A stretch of 64,000 nt of DNA from Purshia tridentata (Eukaryota > Streptophyta > Magnoliopsida > Rosales > Rosaceae), in the NCBI GenBank assembly GCA_003254885.1, contig QANT01009265.1, forward strand, positions 62,001 through 126,000, written 5' to 3'. The notes beneath the pieces were generated by a model. That model worked only from the letters and a program-made list of their open reading frames with translations, searched no databases and was not told the DNA's origin. Position 1 is the first letter of the stretch. Each line of letters begins with the position of its first letter. The position numbers were made by a program, and so were the translations under genes. Of the stretch, positions 37,892-49,406 are shown piece after piece.

Positions 37892-39901
37892 CTTTGTGAT
37901 CGATCACTCTCTTTTTCTTTTGCTTGATTTATTTCTTTCTGTCTAATGGGTATGCCTCTATCTTGATCATGCTTGCATATGGTTGTATATATGGTACAGC
38001 TTCGTGCTAAAATATCTCTCAGTAATTAAAAATTGCTAATTTTCCTGATGGGTGTTTTGTCTTTTTCCTACTTTCAAGTGCCGTTGATTTTTAATCAGTA
38101 ATTACAGTAGATAGTTTGTAGGGTAACGATTAGCATGTTTGACTCTGGCCATAGCAAAATCAAGAGTGGAAAAGGATGAAAACATGGATAAGAATGAAGA
38201 CTTGGTAAAATTGGGCCCCGCTAAGTAATATCCATCATTCAAGATCGGACGACAGAAGATTGGGCCTCCTTACAAAGTTACAAGTGTAGCAATTGTATAC
38301 GGGTTATTTGTCCTATTCCTCAGAACAATGTGGACCCCACAGTGATGGGAGACGTGAGTTTGAGGGCGACACTTGGGTCCCCATAAGTTGGTTGTTGAGT
38401 TATGATGGTAAAGAGTCTAAAAACCTGATACGCAGTACAGCCCACATTTCATGTTGGGCTGCTTAACATATTGGGCTACAAATGCATAAGCAAAGACCCG
38501 GACCAGTCACGGTCTTGTACAATGATTTATTTTTCTTTTAATCGGATATTTATTATTATTTAATTACGACATTTGAGATATTTATATCTTGCCACGGTAT
38601 TCCAAATTTGACCTATCTCAAATATTTTAAAAAGTATAAATAAATCAAAGCTGGTTGGGCCACAGATCTCGTTAATTAGCCCATGGTGCTCGTTCAGCTG
38701 GTTCAACTCCAACCCTGGTTTTCAGATTGCACTGCCCGTTTAAGAGACTCAATGGGCCTAGGCCTGGTCCAGTAAGGTAGTGCCAAAAACTGTTTCTTGC
38801 TTTAAGGGGCGAAGAAGATAAGCAGAAAATGCTACTTTTCTCATTGTTAGCATTCAATTTTCTTCAGAGAATTCATCTCTTTTATGAAAAATAATAGGAA
38901 CTCAAGAAAGAGTAATAATTTTTTTCCTAAATCAGTTAAGGAGACCCTCTGATCCTTACAGAGTGATGCCACAATATTATTGAAATACATTAACCTGTAA
39001 CGATGAGAAGGTCAGGAATGCAGACTGGTTGATGTCAACTCTTTCATTTTCTATGCAACCCTTACTTTGGGATATCCACCTCCACCCGTACAAGATCACA
39101 AGTACATTTTCAACAGGATCAACATAACAATGACATCAAGGTAAGTGAACCGATACCAGTCCACCAATAAAATCATTCCATCAGTTATTAATTAGTTGAT
39201 TTAACATGCCATCCTCGTCAGGAGCAGCTACTTAAGCAAAAGTTTTGTACCTATCATTAAATAGCATGTTGAGCTCAAAAGCAATAGACAAAAAATCCAT
39301 GGAATTTATAATCCATCAAAACCTTGTGAACAGATAAAAGATTCAGTAATCGGCAATCGGCAACACCCCAACCATATGGGGTATATTCCCTCAAACAAAT
39401 ACTATTTTTTCACTTTTTAACAGCAGGCAATTCTTTGGTAATATCCACACCCATACAAAAAACCATCCACAAGACTACAAGTTTCCTGCTGAGGGAGAGG
39501 ACATGGCAATTTGGATTTTAGAGACTATTTTACTCTATCCTTCAAAATTTATATAATCTTAATTTCCAAGATAGGTGCCATAGTTGCATATCTTGGAGCA
39601 TTTAAAAAATTTCCGCAAAGAATCAAAAAGTTCCAAATTCTACACATTTAAGGATTCACTTAATTACATTGAATTTTTATTTTTAATCTCTGGACATATT
39701 CTCCATTATTTCATCAATCCATCTTGTTATTTCCAAACTGTCTATACTCCAAAATATTAAATGAGAACAGTAATCATAGCTTAAAACGCGGCCAAATAAG
39801 AGAAATGAAAGAAAACAAACACGACAAAACAAAACATCCACACTTACCCTCAATCCGGAACTGTATATATAGACTACGGAAGCTTGCAATCAGAGTGCAT
39901 C
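37892..39901. other. Divergent spacer upstream of DRM1-like and the small gene
   Basis: Contains the probable DRM1 promoter, with a minus-strand TATATA-like stretch near 37984-37993 about 95 bases upstream of its ATG. Several TGGGC(C/T) motifs of the site II type occur between about 38210 and 38770. Nothing else is recognised. Confidence 0.45.
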
Positions 39902-40465
39902 ATGAAATCAATGGCAGCCCGCCTGCAAAACAAGATTTCAGTGGATGTTGCTGCTGATAGCAGTTCACTTGATTCCTTTTCGTTTGCTGGGCTCCTATGT
40001 GTTCAGGATCAGCAAGCAAAGTCCCTTCCTACTAACAGAGCCAATCAAATGCACAAACAAGGCACAGAGTTTGAATTTGGAAGCACCATATCAGAGTCCA
40101 TTGAGACTGATCCAATCAAGCACTGCCCAGCTGACCTGTTGATCTCGAATGGTCAGATTGTACCACAAGCAATCGTACTTCAATCAACACAGCACCAGGT
40201 GACTAATCAGCCCTTCATCAAAGGTTTGGTACAAGCAACCCATACCAATAGCAAGAGATCAACTGACAACACTGGTGGCACACAAGTGCCTGCTACACCA
40301 AATCCAGAATTTAGGAACCAACAGAAAAAGGAAAACTCTGCGCCAAGATCATGGTTTGGCAAGAAAATATTCAAATCATTTTTCTTCCCTTGCAAGGAAT
40401 GCAAAGTTGCCAAGCCAACCCAGAGAAAACATAGAATGCCGGAAGGAAATGGGAAGTCAAATTGA
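39902..40465 (+). CDS. Small intronless plant protein of unknown function
   Basis: A single open frame of 187 residues from ATG 39902; a second in-frame ATG at 39911 would give MAARLQNKISVDV at the start. I do not recognise the gene with confidence. Visible features are a Phe-rich FSFAGLLCV stretch near residue 27, an acidic-aromatic EFEFGS motif near residue 59, a PADLLISNGQIVPQ motif near residues 78-91, and a basic, Cys-containing C-terminal region (RSWFGKKIFK then PCKECK). The EFEF and ADLL/NGQ motifs recall plant families related to membrane-associated kinase regulators, but that is a weak resemblance. The composition and motifs look like a real protein. A TATA-like run at 39864-39871 is too close to the ATG to be a normal promoter unless the leader is very short. 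Confidence 0.7.
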   Translation: MKSMAARLQNKISVDVAADSSSLDSFSFAGLLCVQDQQAKSLPTNRANQMHKQGTEFEFGSTISESIETDPIKHCPADLLISNGQIVPQAIVLQSTQHQVTNQPFIKGLVQATHTNSKRSTDNTGGTQVPATPNPEFRNQQKKENSAPRSWFGKKIFKSFFFPCKECKVAKPTQRKHRMPEGNGKSN

Positions 40466-42396
40466 AATGAGACTCCCTTTTCTTTTCAATTCTTTCTATT
40501 TCAGCAAAAGTCCATTGCAATTAGTTGAGATGAATAGTTTAGATTGGGAAGTGAGGCTTCAATATAACCTGAATCATTTCATTTAGCAACATTAAATAAT
40601 ATTCCAGACATGGATGAATTTCTTTTCTCTAGCACTGATAACTAAACGACTAAATGGTAGATCACCCAGTTGTCACACAACTGCATCTTGATTCTCAACA
40701 GTTCAGGTCACTTAAGCCACTAATATAAATCTGTATGCAGCAGCCAATGCCATATACCAATAATATAATCTCATGTACGCTTCATCATATGAACCAAGGC
40801 ATTTTATAGAAAACTACAAAATATAATTAATAGAAAACGTCCCAAGTTTATCTTACATCCTACAGGAGTGGTGGCTTCTCCATATAGACCTCCAATATCC
40901 TGAATTCATGCACCATGTAGAGCTTCCTGGATCCAGAACTGACACTACAGAGAATTTATCAAGCCACTATTTTCCCCCCTCTTTCTTTTCACTTAATCCT
41001 AACTCTCATATCATACAAGAACTAATCTATTTGTTGAAACTTGTTAGGCCTTTCATGTTATCAAACTACTTTTATTTGGGTTAGAAACCATACATTTAGT
41101 CGAATATAACTTTAGAGACAGAAATACACAAAAGCATTACCACGTTATTGATTTTAAACTTTTCCTACATTGAAAATAGTTGCAATTGTCATACCTCAAC
41201 AACAATCCCATATGTAATCACAGAATTCGGAATGTTTCTTCAATGACTTTAAAGACACATAAAAGGTAAACCAAAAACTGATAAAATAGTAGTCTGTGGA
41301 ACTAGAAGCCAAGTTCATGTGATGTAGCTCTGCAATATTACTAGGTGTGCAGCCCAAAATGAATTGCAATATGCTCTGCCGACATCAATCATAGAGAAGG
41401 CTGGCAAAAAGTGAATTCTAAATACGCTAATCTAGTCAAAATATAATAAAAAGTAACTGTACGAGATGCCTCCTTTCTGTCACCTACTAGAAACATGAGA
41501 GTAAGATTAACAAATCATGAATTAACAGCGTGTCATAGAAAACTGAGAATGTACCTCAATCCACAAATATCTCCACATAATGAAACAATCAGCCATAAAA
41601 GAATCTGAAAACCACAATTATAGATCATTATGACCAGAAAAGATGACGGAGGAAAATTAAAACTTCAAATTACAGTCAGCAATATTATAATTCATAACCA
41701 TACAGATGAGAGTCAGAAATTCAAAAGAAAGATCTAGAAATATCTACACTAACAGAACCATACAGTTTTGTATGTGCAAAGTATATCCTACATACCAAAA
41801 AAATGATCAATACATATCCATCCTGACTCAGGAAAGACTGATGTAAGAACAGTAATTTCAATTTGAAGGGTCTCAGCATAAATTAGCAGAAGGCCCATAT
41901 GTGTATCATTTTTACCCAAATCAAAAGGTTTCCTTTTACCTTAGATTAAGACTGACCTTAGATCAGAAGGCCCATATGCATATTCATAAGCAGTGAAAGA
42001 AATTAAGACTGACCTTAGATTAGACTAAAACACAGCATTTGGACACTTCATAAAATTTTCCAAGACCATCAAGTTGGTTATCAGAACTTTAGAAGCAACT
42101 TTAGAAAACAAGTCTCTAGGCAATCTTTTCTTATAATGAATTATAATTCCCTTTTATACCACACAACTAATATGGATCAAAACTAGTCATGACTACCGTT
42201 TACCTCATGGGAGATGAAAAGAGAAGTAACAAAAATAATTTATAAAGAAATACATCTTACAAGAAATTAAAAACTTTCCACAAAAACTCAGTTCTAATTA
42301 AGTAAAAAGGGGGATCCTCAAACAAACTGTCCACGACCTCCAATTAGTAAAAAGTATAAGAAACTGTGCAAAAGAAAAAGCGCTTGGCCTAACATC
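40466..42396. other. Convergent spacer between the small gene and FES1-like
   Basis: AT-rich DNA including both 3' UTRs. A local imperfect duplication lies at about 41885-42025: AGAAGGCCCATATG and TTAAGACTGACCTTAGAT each occur twice. No gene recognised. Confidence 0.45.
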
Positions 42397-45300
42397 TCAT
42401 GATTTGCCATATTTATCTGCATATCCCTGCAAAAAAAAGAAGTAACAGTCAGATTCCATGAAAAAATTTACACTCAAAACCAAAGATCTGCTTCCTCAGC
42501 TTATCACTAAGATAAAAAAAAATGCTAACCTCAACAAGCTTTGAGATTTTTGGACGCGATAAAGACAAGTATTGCGTAACTGTTTCTACGGTAGCTGGGA
42601 TTTGATGGGCCTGTATAGAACTGAGAACCTTGTCTACTGCTTTCCTAACTATCTTGTTGTGTGCATCCTTGCTGAGACGACCTTCACGCCATTTTGGTTT
42701 TAACAACTCTTTCACTAAATCTACAAGAGCAGCACGGAAATGCCTCATAGCTTTTGATTCGTGATTTACATCCCCGTCTGTAAAATTTTCAACATCTACT
42801 TCATTGTTTTCTCTAAATATATCTACTTTTATGTCCTTTTTGTGTCTAGAACCATCACTTTGATGTCTAGAATCACCACAATTACTGACTTTTGGTTTTG
42901 TACTACCTTTTGGATGAGAAAGGCCCGAGGGATTCTCTTCTCTAGTCCTGGTTCCATTTTGGCAGACAACGGAAATCCCCACTGTCTCTGCTTCAGTTAC
43001 AGGTGAATTATGTTCACGTGTATAGCAGCTGTTATCTAATACTTTCTCATGAAATGCATTATTTGAAGACATGGAGTTTGTGTCACCATCACATGCTGGG
43101 CGTAGGGTACCACTAACAGATTCACCATGTATTTGCTGATGCAATCTATTCGCAGCCGTTGCCCCTTCAGAATAGAAAGAAGCTTCAAGGGAGATGTTTG
43201 CTAACTTGGGCAACTCAATGCTATCACAAAGAGGGTCATACTGGCTCCCTGAAGATGACAGAAGTGCTGGAGGAAGAATAAAAGATGGCCGGAAGGGTAC
43301 AGATGGCTCCCAATCATTAGAAGAAATTTTTGTTTTAAGTTCACCAGAGCATAGTGAGATGCTGGTCGAAGGCAAATTCTTCAATTCAGAAATAGAGAAG
43401 GGAGAAGAGCCATGATAATCCCTATTGATGTGTAAAAGCTTTTGAGTACCAAGGGGACTTGCATCTAAACAGGAATAACTAGAAGGCAATGAAAATCCGG
43501 TCCAAGATGAAATACAGCTAGTTGGAAACAAGCCAGTAGTTAAAAGAGATGTACTTGAGCTTGAATTCAAAGAATGGCTCACAAGGCCTGAAGTATGATC
43601 ACTGTGCACATGTTGGCTCCAAATCCCAGCCAGTTCCTCCATACTGCTTGAATAAGGAGAGGTATTCACTCTAGAGTACTTGCCTGATGACACAAAAGAA
43701 CCATTTGAAAAAACTCCATACTCAGGATGCAATCCATTCTTGAATACAGAAGTACCTTTATTAATAGGTGAATTGTTATAATAATCAGCAGGCCAATTTC
43801 GTGTCTGACCATCCCTTCCTAAATCCTTATGAGAGGAGAGAAAGCTCAGATCATCTTTGGATGAATGCAATTTCTGCTCATTAGTGGAATCGCTGGCATT
43901 TGATTCCTCTCTTTGATCTGATGGAAACTTGCGTTTTTCATGAAAATGGTGTCGTCCTTCGATTCCTATATGTTCCGTAAATTGGATCTTTTCAGAAGAG
44001 GGATGCGAAGAAAATGCAAAGCCACTTCCACTTGAAGAAGCCAGTGGGTGAGGAAAACCAGGCAATCTCGATCTGTCAGTAATATCTCTTAAACCTGTAG
44101 AGAAGAAGGTTCTTAATAGAAACATCATAGGAGAGTACTTTTTGACATTCATACACAAGAAGATACATTATACCTTCATCGAGCTGGACTTCTCTATTAC
44201 AATTTGCAGCAGCAACGTCTCCCTCAGGTTGTGGATGACTATTATTCTGATTATCTTTTATATGGATAAACCTACATGAACCACCTCTAATGCACCAACC
44301 TTTCGCAAAAAAGTCACAGATAATTGCTGGGCGTTTGTTTTGATCACTAGTCTCAGCTACAGGAGATGTAATTCTTGTCCCTATCTCAGAGGCAGATGAT
44401 CTGAAAAACCTAACAGTTAGTAGGAACTGGTACAAGTTTTGTTGGACAATTAAATAACTAGCCACCACAAAAAGAGATATCAGGCACTTTGAGCCTACAC
44501 TTCGGCTATATGACAAGTAAATTTCAAAAATAAACTGGCTTTGGCTCTATGATAAGAAAATTTAAAAAGTATATAGGTGCAGTATATCACCTCACCTTGA
44601 TTCCATTTGCTTTTTATCATTCCTAGGTTGTATTTCCACTTGTTTAATTTCACCCTCTGACTTCATAACACTGTTAACCTCCTTACTGAAACAATCCCTC
44701 GTCAGGATGGTATCGGCTGTCTCTTCCCCAGCGACAAGAGATGAATTGGTAGCTTTATCATCCATAATCTCACTATTACAGAAACGAGCCCTGGTATCAG
44801 TATGTGATTCAATGTGATGCATAGAGGTATTCTTTCCTGAAAGGATCACAGCATCCCTTTTATCAACCACTAATTCTTGGTTTCTCCTATCTACAAAAGC
44901 AGGCAAAAATTTCTCAGAGTTCAAATAATTCCTCTCTTGGTATTGTAAATGGCTCATTTGAAGGACCAGATCAATTAAAATTACCACTACTTTCTTCTAT
45001 AGAAAGTGCATTAGATGGTGCCAATTGCTCATCAAGTCCCTCAGACTTAATATCTTGTTTAACATCTACACAAAAGAAAAAGTAAATCAAGAACGGCAAA
45101 AGCAACCATCTTTTAGGAAAAGGTTGGTGAGAGAAATAGAATTCTGATACTTATTCAATAGCAACAATGTATGTCAAGTTAGCCTTGAGCTAAATTTTGG
45201 CAATGATTTCAATAAATTGGACCATATTTATCATTCTAGCTATGTAGAATACTCTACCAATGGCAAAGCCGAAGCATCAAACAGAAATGTGAAATAAGAA

Positions 45301-45938
45301 ACTTTACATTACCAATTTTCTATGAATATTGATGCCTCATTCCAAACTCCTCAAAATGGAGGCCACACAATGTTCCAAGTTCATAACAATTCCTCATAAT
45401 CCAATTATATCAACTTCTCTAACCTAAAGCACGATTTCTCAGACACTGACATCAATTGCTAATCAAGCCATAATGAACAGCATAAATCCGAATGCAAAAC
45501 TAAAAGTAAAGTCAAACGGAGAAAAAGTACACATATCAGAAACATACTGGAATGCCCGGACGATTAAAATGATAAATATTCAGAAAAACAAAAAATTGAA
45601 AATTGTAGGATTAAGAATTTAAGTAAATGACCGTTATGATGATCATGGACTCGAATTGGTGAATCTGAGATATCCATATCCACTTCATCCCTTTCTTCTT
45701 CTTCTTCGTCAATAACCTCTTCCTCTTCACCTTCATCCTCCTGTTCTTCTTCTTCTCCTTCTTCCCATTCTTCAATATTCTCTTCCACTTCTTCTCCTTC
45801 TTCTTCTTCTTCTTCTTCTTCTTCTTCTTCTTCTTCTTCTTCTTCTTCTTCTTCTAGTTCGGGGTCTTCATCTTCGTCAATATCGGAGTCGGGGACTTTG
45901 GAGGGGACCTTAGATTGATCATTGTCGTAGTGAGGCAT
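42397..45938 (-). CDS. FES1: CCCH zinc finger protein, FRIGIDA-ESSENTIAL 1-like
   Basis: Six minus-strand exons: 45632-45938, 44985-45065, 44596-44890, 44174-44400, 42530-44094 and 42397-42426. They close in frame to 834 residues. The N-terminus carries a very long acidic tract, mostly Glu (about residues 25-90). One C-x7-C-x5-C-x3-H zinc finger lies at about residues 256-274 (CDFFAKGWC ... CRFIH). A long Ser/Asn-rich low-complexity region follows, ending in a conserved module that finishes RPKISKLVEGYADKYGKS. Family knowledge: Arabidopsis FES1 (At2g33835, shorter at about 587 residues) acts with FRIGIDA to activate FLC and delay flowering. The positional match supports the name. Whether it has a flowering role in this species is unknown. 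The 94-nt intron 2 was placed from its strong pyrimidine-rich acceptor. Confidence 0.85.
45797..45854. repeat. GAA/CTT microsatellite in FES1-like exon 1
   Basis: About 19 uninterrupted CTT units on the plus strand (GAA on the coding strand), translated as a run of Glu. Coding trinucleotide repeats of this length are expected to vary among individuals. Confidence 0.9.
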
Positions 45939-46738
45939 TCTGAGTGCGGCTTCTTGGGTTGGTAGCGTGTCGTAGAGGTTTTTTTTTTTTTTTTGGCCAA
46001 GGGCTTCGTTGAGCTTTTGAGGGGACGCTGAGACTGAGCTGTGCTTCAGTGATCACCGTTGGCCACACCACACGTGGTAACTCGGATACGTGTGATGCTG
46101 TTATAAGTCGCGGCTACAAAATTCTTTTTCGTTTCTTTTTGTTACAAAGTATAATTAAGTCTACCAAGAACGGTCATGAAAGTTTACAATTGCTATGAAG
46201 TGGTGTAACAACTCTCCAGTCGAATCAATTAAATCTGAATATAAATTGTGCTAAAGCCTTCACCTATGCCCAGCCGTCCGGAGCAAATGTCATGTCCTGA
46301 TGCAACGGTTGATGGTTCGCTCCTTTTCATTCACGTCACTTGAATTAAGTTTAATCGAAGCGTTAAGATTAATCGTGCTTTCATCTCTTTCCATTCATTC
46401 TATCTAACTTAAGATTGATCCGCTCAATACAAATTTATCCCTATTTGTATTAATTATAATTATATTTTTTACTCGAGACTTTTTTATTTATTTATTGGGT
46501 ATTATAATTTACTATATTTCCGATTAATCTTTGACCCAAAATGCAAAAATGCTGGGCCATCACCTATCCGATATACGGACTAGGCTTTTCTCTTTGGGCC
46601 TCACTAGTAGTCTTACCACTCAGCCCAACAAGCATGTATTGACATGTCTTGTACGCCGCCGGCCCAAATTGCAAGTATGTCGTTTAACATAGGGGTACCA
46701 ACTAATGTATTGGATGATTGGAATCCAAATTACATTTA
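45939..46738. other. FES1-like upstream region
   Basis: Includes a T run near 45980-45995 and several TGGGCC/GGGCCT/GCCCA motifs at about 46553-46670. The strong housekeeping-type motif cluster is about 600-730 bases upstream of FES1 and may serve it or nothing. No gene. Confidence 0.4.
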
Positions 46739-47417
46739 GGACCCGTTTAAATTTTTGAATTTAGATTTAGATTTAGATTTCAAATTTATGTATTTGAGAT
46801 ATATGTAATTGAAATTCTATTATTTAGATATAAAATTTAAAGGCGAGGATTTCACAAAATATTTCAATTTTTTTTTTTACAATTTAAAAATTGAAATATA
46901 TGATTAAAAATAAAAAAAGTAGCCAGAAGGTGGCCGGAAAAGTCATTGGCGGTGACCGAAAAAATCGTTGGAAAGTCGCCAGAAGGTGGCTGACGGTGGT
47001 CGCCAGGATTTCACAAAATATTTCAATTTTTTTTTTTTACAATTTAAAAATTGAAATATATGATTAAAAATAAAAAAAGTAGCCAAAAGGTGGCCGGAAA
47101 AGTCATTGGCGGTGACCGAAAAAATCGTCGGAAAGTCGCCAGAAGGTGGCTGACGGTGGTCGCCCGCAATTGTGGTCGAAGGTGAGGGAGAGAGAAAGAG
47201 GGTAAGATGGTGGGATTTCAAATACTTAGTTAGAGAAGGTATTTGAAATTTATGGATTTAGCTTTCTCAAATCAATCTTAGATTTGGGCCCAATCCAAAT
47301 ACACTCTTTTAAATTATTTAAAATAGGTGGATTTAGATTTGGATTTGGATTTGAATTTGGATTTGGAGAGCTCAAATCTAAATTCAATTCCAAATTACCC
47401 GCTATCTAGATGGGCCC
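46739..47417. mobile_element. MITE-like DNA element, possibly PIF/Harbinger
   Basis: A 679-bp element with imperfect terminal inverted repeats: GGACCCGTTTAAAT at the left and GGGCCCATCTAGAT at the right when reversed. A longer subterminal inverted homology is built on GAATTTAGATTT. TTA occurs immediately outside both ends (46736-46738 and 47418-47420), which fits a 3-bp target duplication of the PIF/Harbinger type. There is no transposase. Inside, a 159-bp segment is duplicated in tandem. Confidence 0.6.
46846..47163. repeat. 159-bp tandem duplication inside the MITE
   Basis: Two adjacent copies, 46846-47004 and 47005-47163, differ at only a few bases. Each contains a T run, an AT-rich segment and a GC-rich block around GTGGCCGG and GGTGGTCGCC. 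The near identity shows that the duplication is recent compared with the eroded element ends. Confidence 0.85.
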
Positions 47418-47420
47418 TTA

Positions 47421-49406
47421 AGTAATACCATTGCCAATTTTTATTCCAAGTGGTCTTTCACGCATTATATATGAGTATTTTTACATTTATCGAATTATGT
47501 GATGATATTTCTATTGCTCAAATTGACGCACATTTTGATTCTTATGTGTAGGGAGACATGATTTAATAAGCTAATTTAGCTGACAAATTTATGACTCTTT
47601 ACTATAGATAAAATAAATGGATGACCAAATATCATTAAGTCACACTACCGACCATATTTATGTTCTCCGAGAGGCAATTAGTAATGATATTATAAGATAC
47701 CTGCAAACTGGTCCATCCAAATGGAGACAATGAGACGTCAATATCGATCAATTAAGGATTACCTATCAGAAAGCCCACTTTTAATGTATGTTTATGATCC
47801 ATCCACAGCAATGATGGTGATATAATGTTATTTTTATTTAGAGGATGGTGTTACCAACTTATCAATGACATTGTTATCTGATCTTTATCTGCCTCAATTA
47901 ATATTCATAAGAAATAAATACACAAAAACTCATTTTTAATTTAAAAGGGCAAAAAAGTTTGTTGAAATAGCAAAGTACAAAGAATAATTTGATTAGAAAA
48001 TAGAAATATTAACAAATAAAAAAATCGGGTTAAATTCTAGTGGTTTGGTTAATTGGGTGTGCTTGGGTATGGGATTAGTTGGGTTTCGTTGGGGTTGAAT
48101 TCAATTTGTCTGCATACTGGACTTGGGAGGTCAGCTAGGTTGCTTATTCATCACAAAAGTTTCCCCGGCGATTGCGCACCCATTCATGGTTAAAACTTAA
48201 AAAGAAGTCAAAGTCAAAAATCAAAAGGCTTAGAAATCGCATTGGAGAGCGACTACTCTGTACAAGTCTGCATGAGAATATGAGATACACATAGATCCAA
48301 TGGCTCACAAAACTACATCTTATGATAGAAAAAGTTGAATCCATCGATGCAACGGCCCATATGTTCCCTATACTATGCAGTGTATGCCCCATAGCACAAT
48401 TTGTCGAATCAACAAATTGGTAGCCATCTCAATCATCTCATCAATTCAACATCATGCAAACAAATCCTATCACTCTCAAATTAAAAGAAATTATTATCCT
48501 GCCTAAGTTTGTAATACACTATATGACATAAAAATAAATGCATCAAAATTTTATGAGTTTAGAATATATTTATCTCATACGTGTTCATATAATGACATTT
48601 TCATTCCAAGTATATTATACTGTATTTTTTTGTATTTGAATTATTCATAATGTAATTTGCTATAATATAGAAGGATTAAACATGATTAAATTTGTCCTTC
48701 TTATATAAAATTTCGCATTATCATAATTTAAAATTGATTAAAAATATTTTAAATTAATGATTGGACAACATGAAGTTCTAAAAAATGTTATGAAGTCATC
48801 AAAAATTTCTACATTTACCAACCGAGGGTCCGACACATTAAGCTAACCCTTTAACAACGGAATATTTGATAGGAGGAGAATATCATCCTAGACAACATCT
48901 AGCCAAAACGACATGGGCATAGAAATAAATCACACTATTTTGATATTTCCACGTGAGCTTTCCCCACTCATCACCACGTTACCGTAGTCACGTGCTTTGT
49001 CGTCTTTAAAGGTGTGGGGCGCGGCGCGCCTTCCTCAGAGTGGTTGTAGCCTGTACTGTACATGATGAAACCTTATAGTGGGCCCACCACAGCCATCGCA
49101 CAAGCAAGGAATCTGCACACCGTCGACTGGCGAACCTTCATCAACCTTCATATGACTCGGCAGCACACTAACCTCTCCGCTCTTCACGAGTCAACAAAAC
49201 CAAGAAAAATTAAATACCAACTGTAATTACACACTACTGACTAGTTGCATACACGTCCAAGCTAAAGCACACTCTCTCTCTATCTCTATCTGTCTGAGTG
49301 AAAATTGAAAAGCAGAGACGGAATATGGGAACGGTATATTGTATTCGTATAGTGGAGAAAGAAAAGCAAGAGCCGCGTGCGCGTAACGTGTTTTACAGCT
49401 AAAACA
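47421..49406. other. RLP4-like upstream region
   Basis: AT-rich DNA with no gene. A short GC-rich stretch containing GGCGCGCC lies near 49018-49030. CACGTGA/CACGTT motifs near 48950-48993 are possible bZIP/bHLH sites. A CT-rich stretch near 49270-49290 lies in the probable leader of the receptor-like gene. Confidence 0.4.

Noticed and set aside
44985-44987. A 47-53-nt intron joining FES1-like exons 2 and 3 at a nearer acceptor
   Set aside because: Too short for a plant intron; the acceptor at 44891 gives a 94-nt intron with a strong pyrimidine tract and the same frame.
48144-48392. 82-codon minus-strand open frame
   Set aside because: No motif, no splice context, likely chance.
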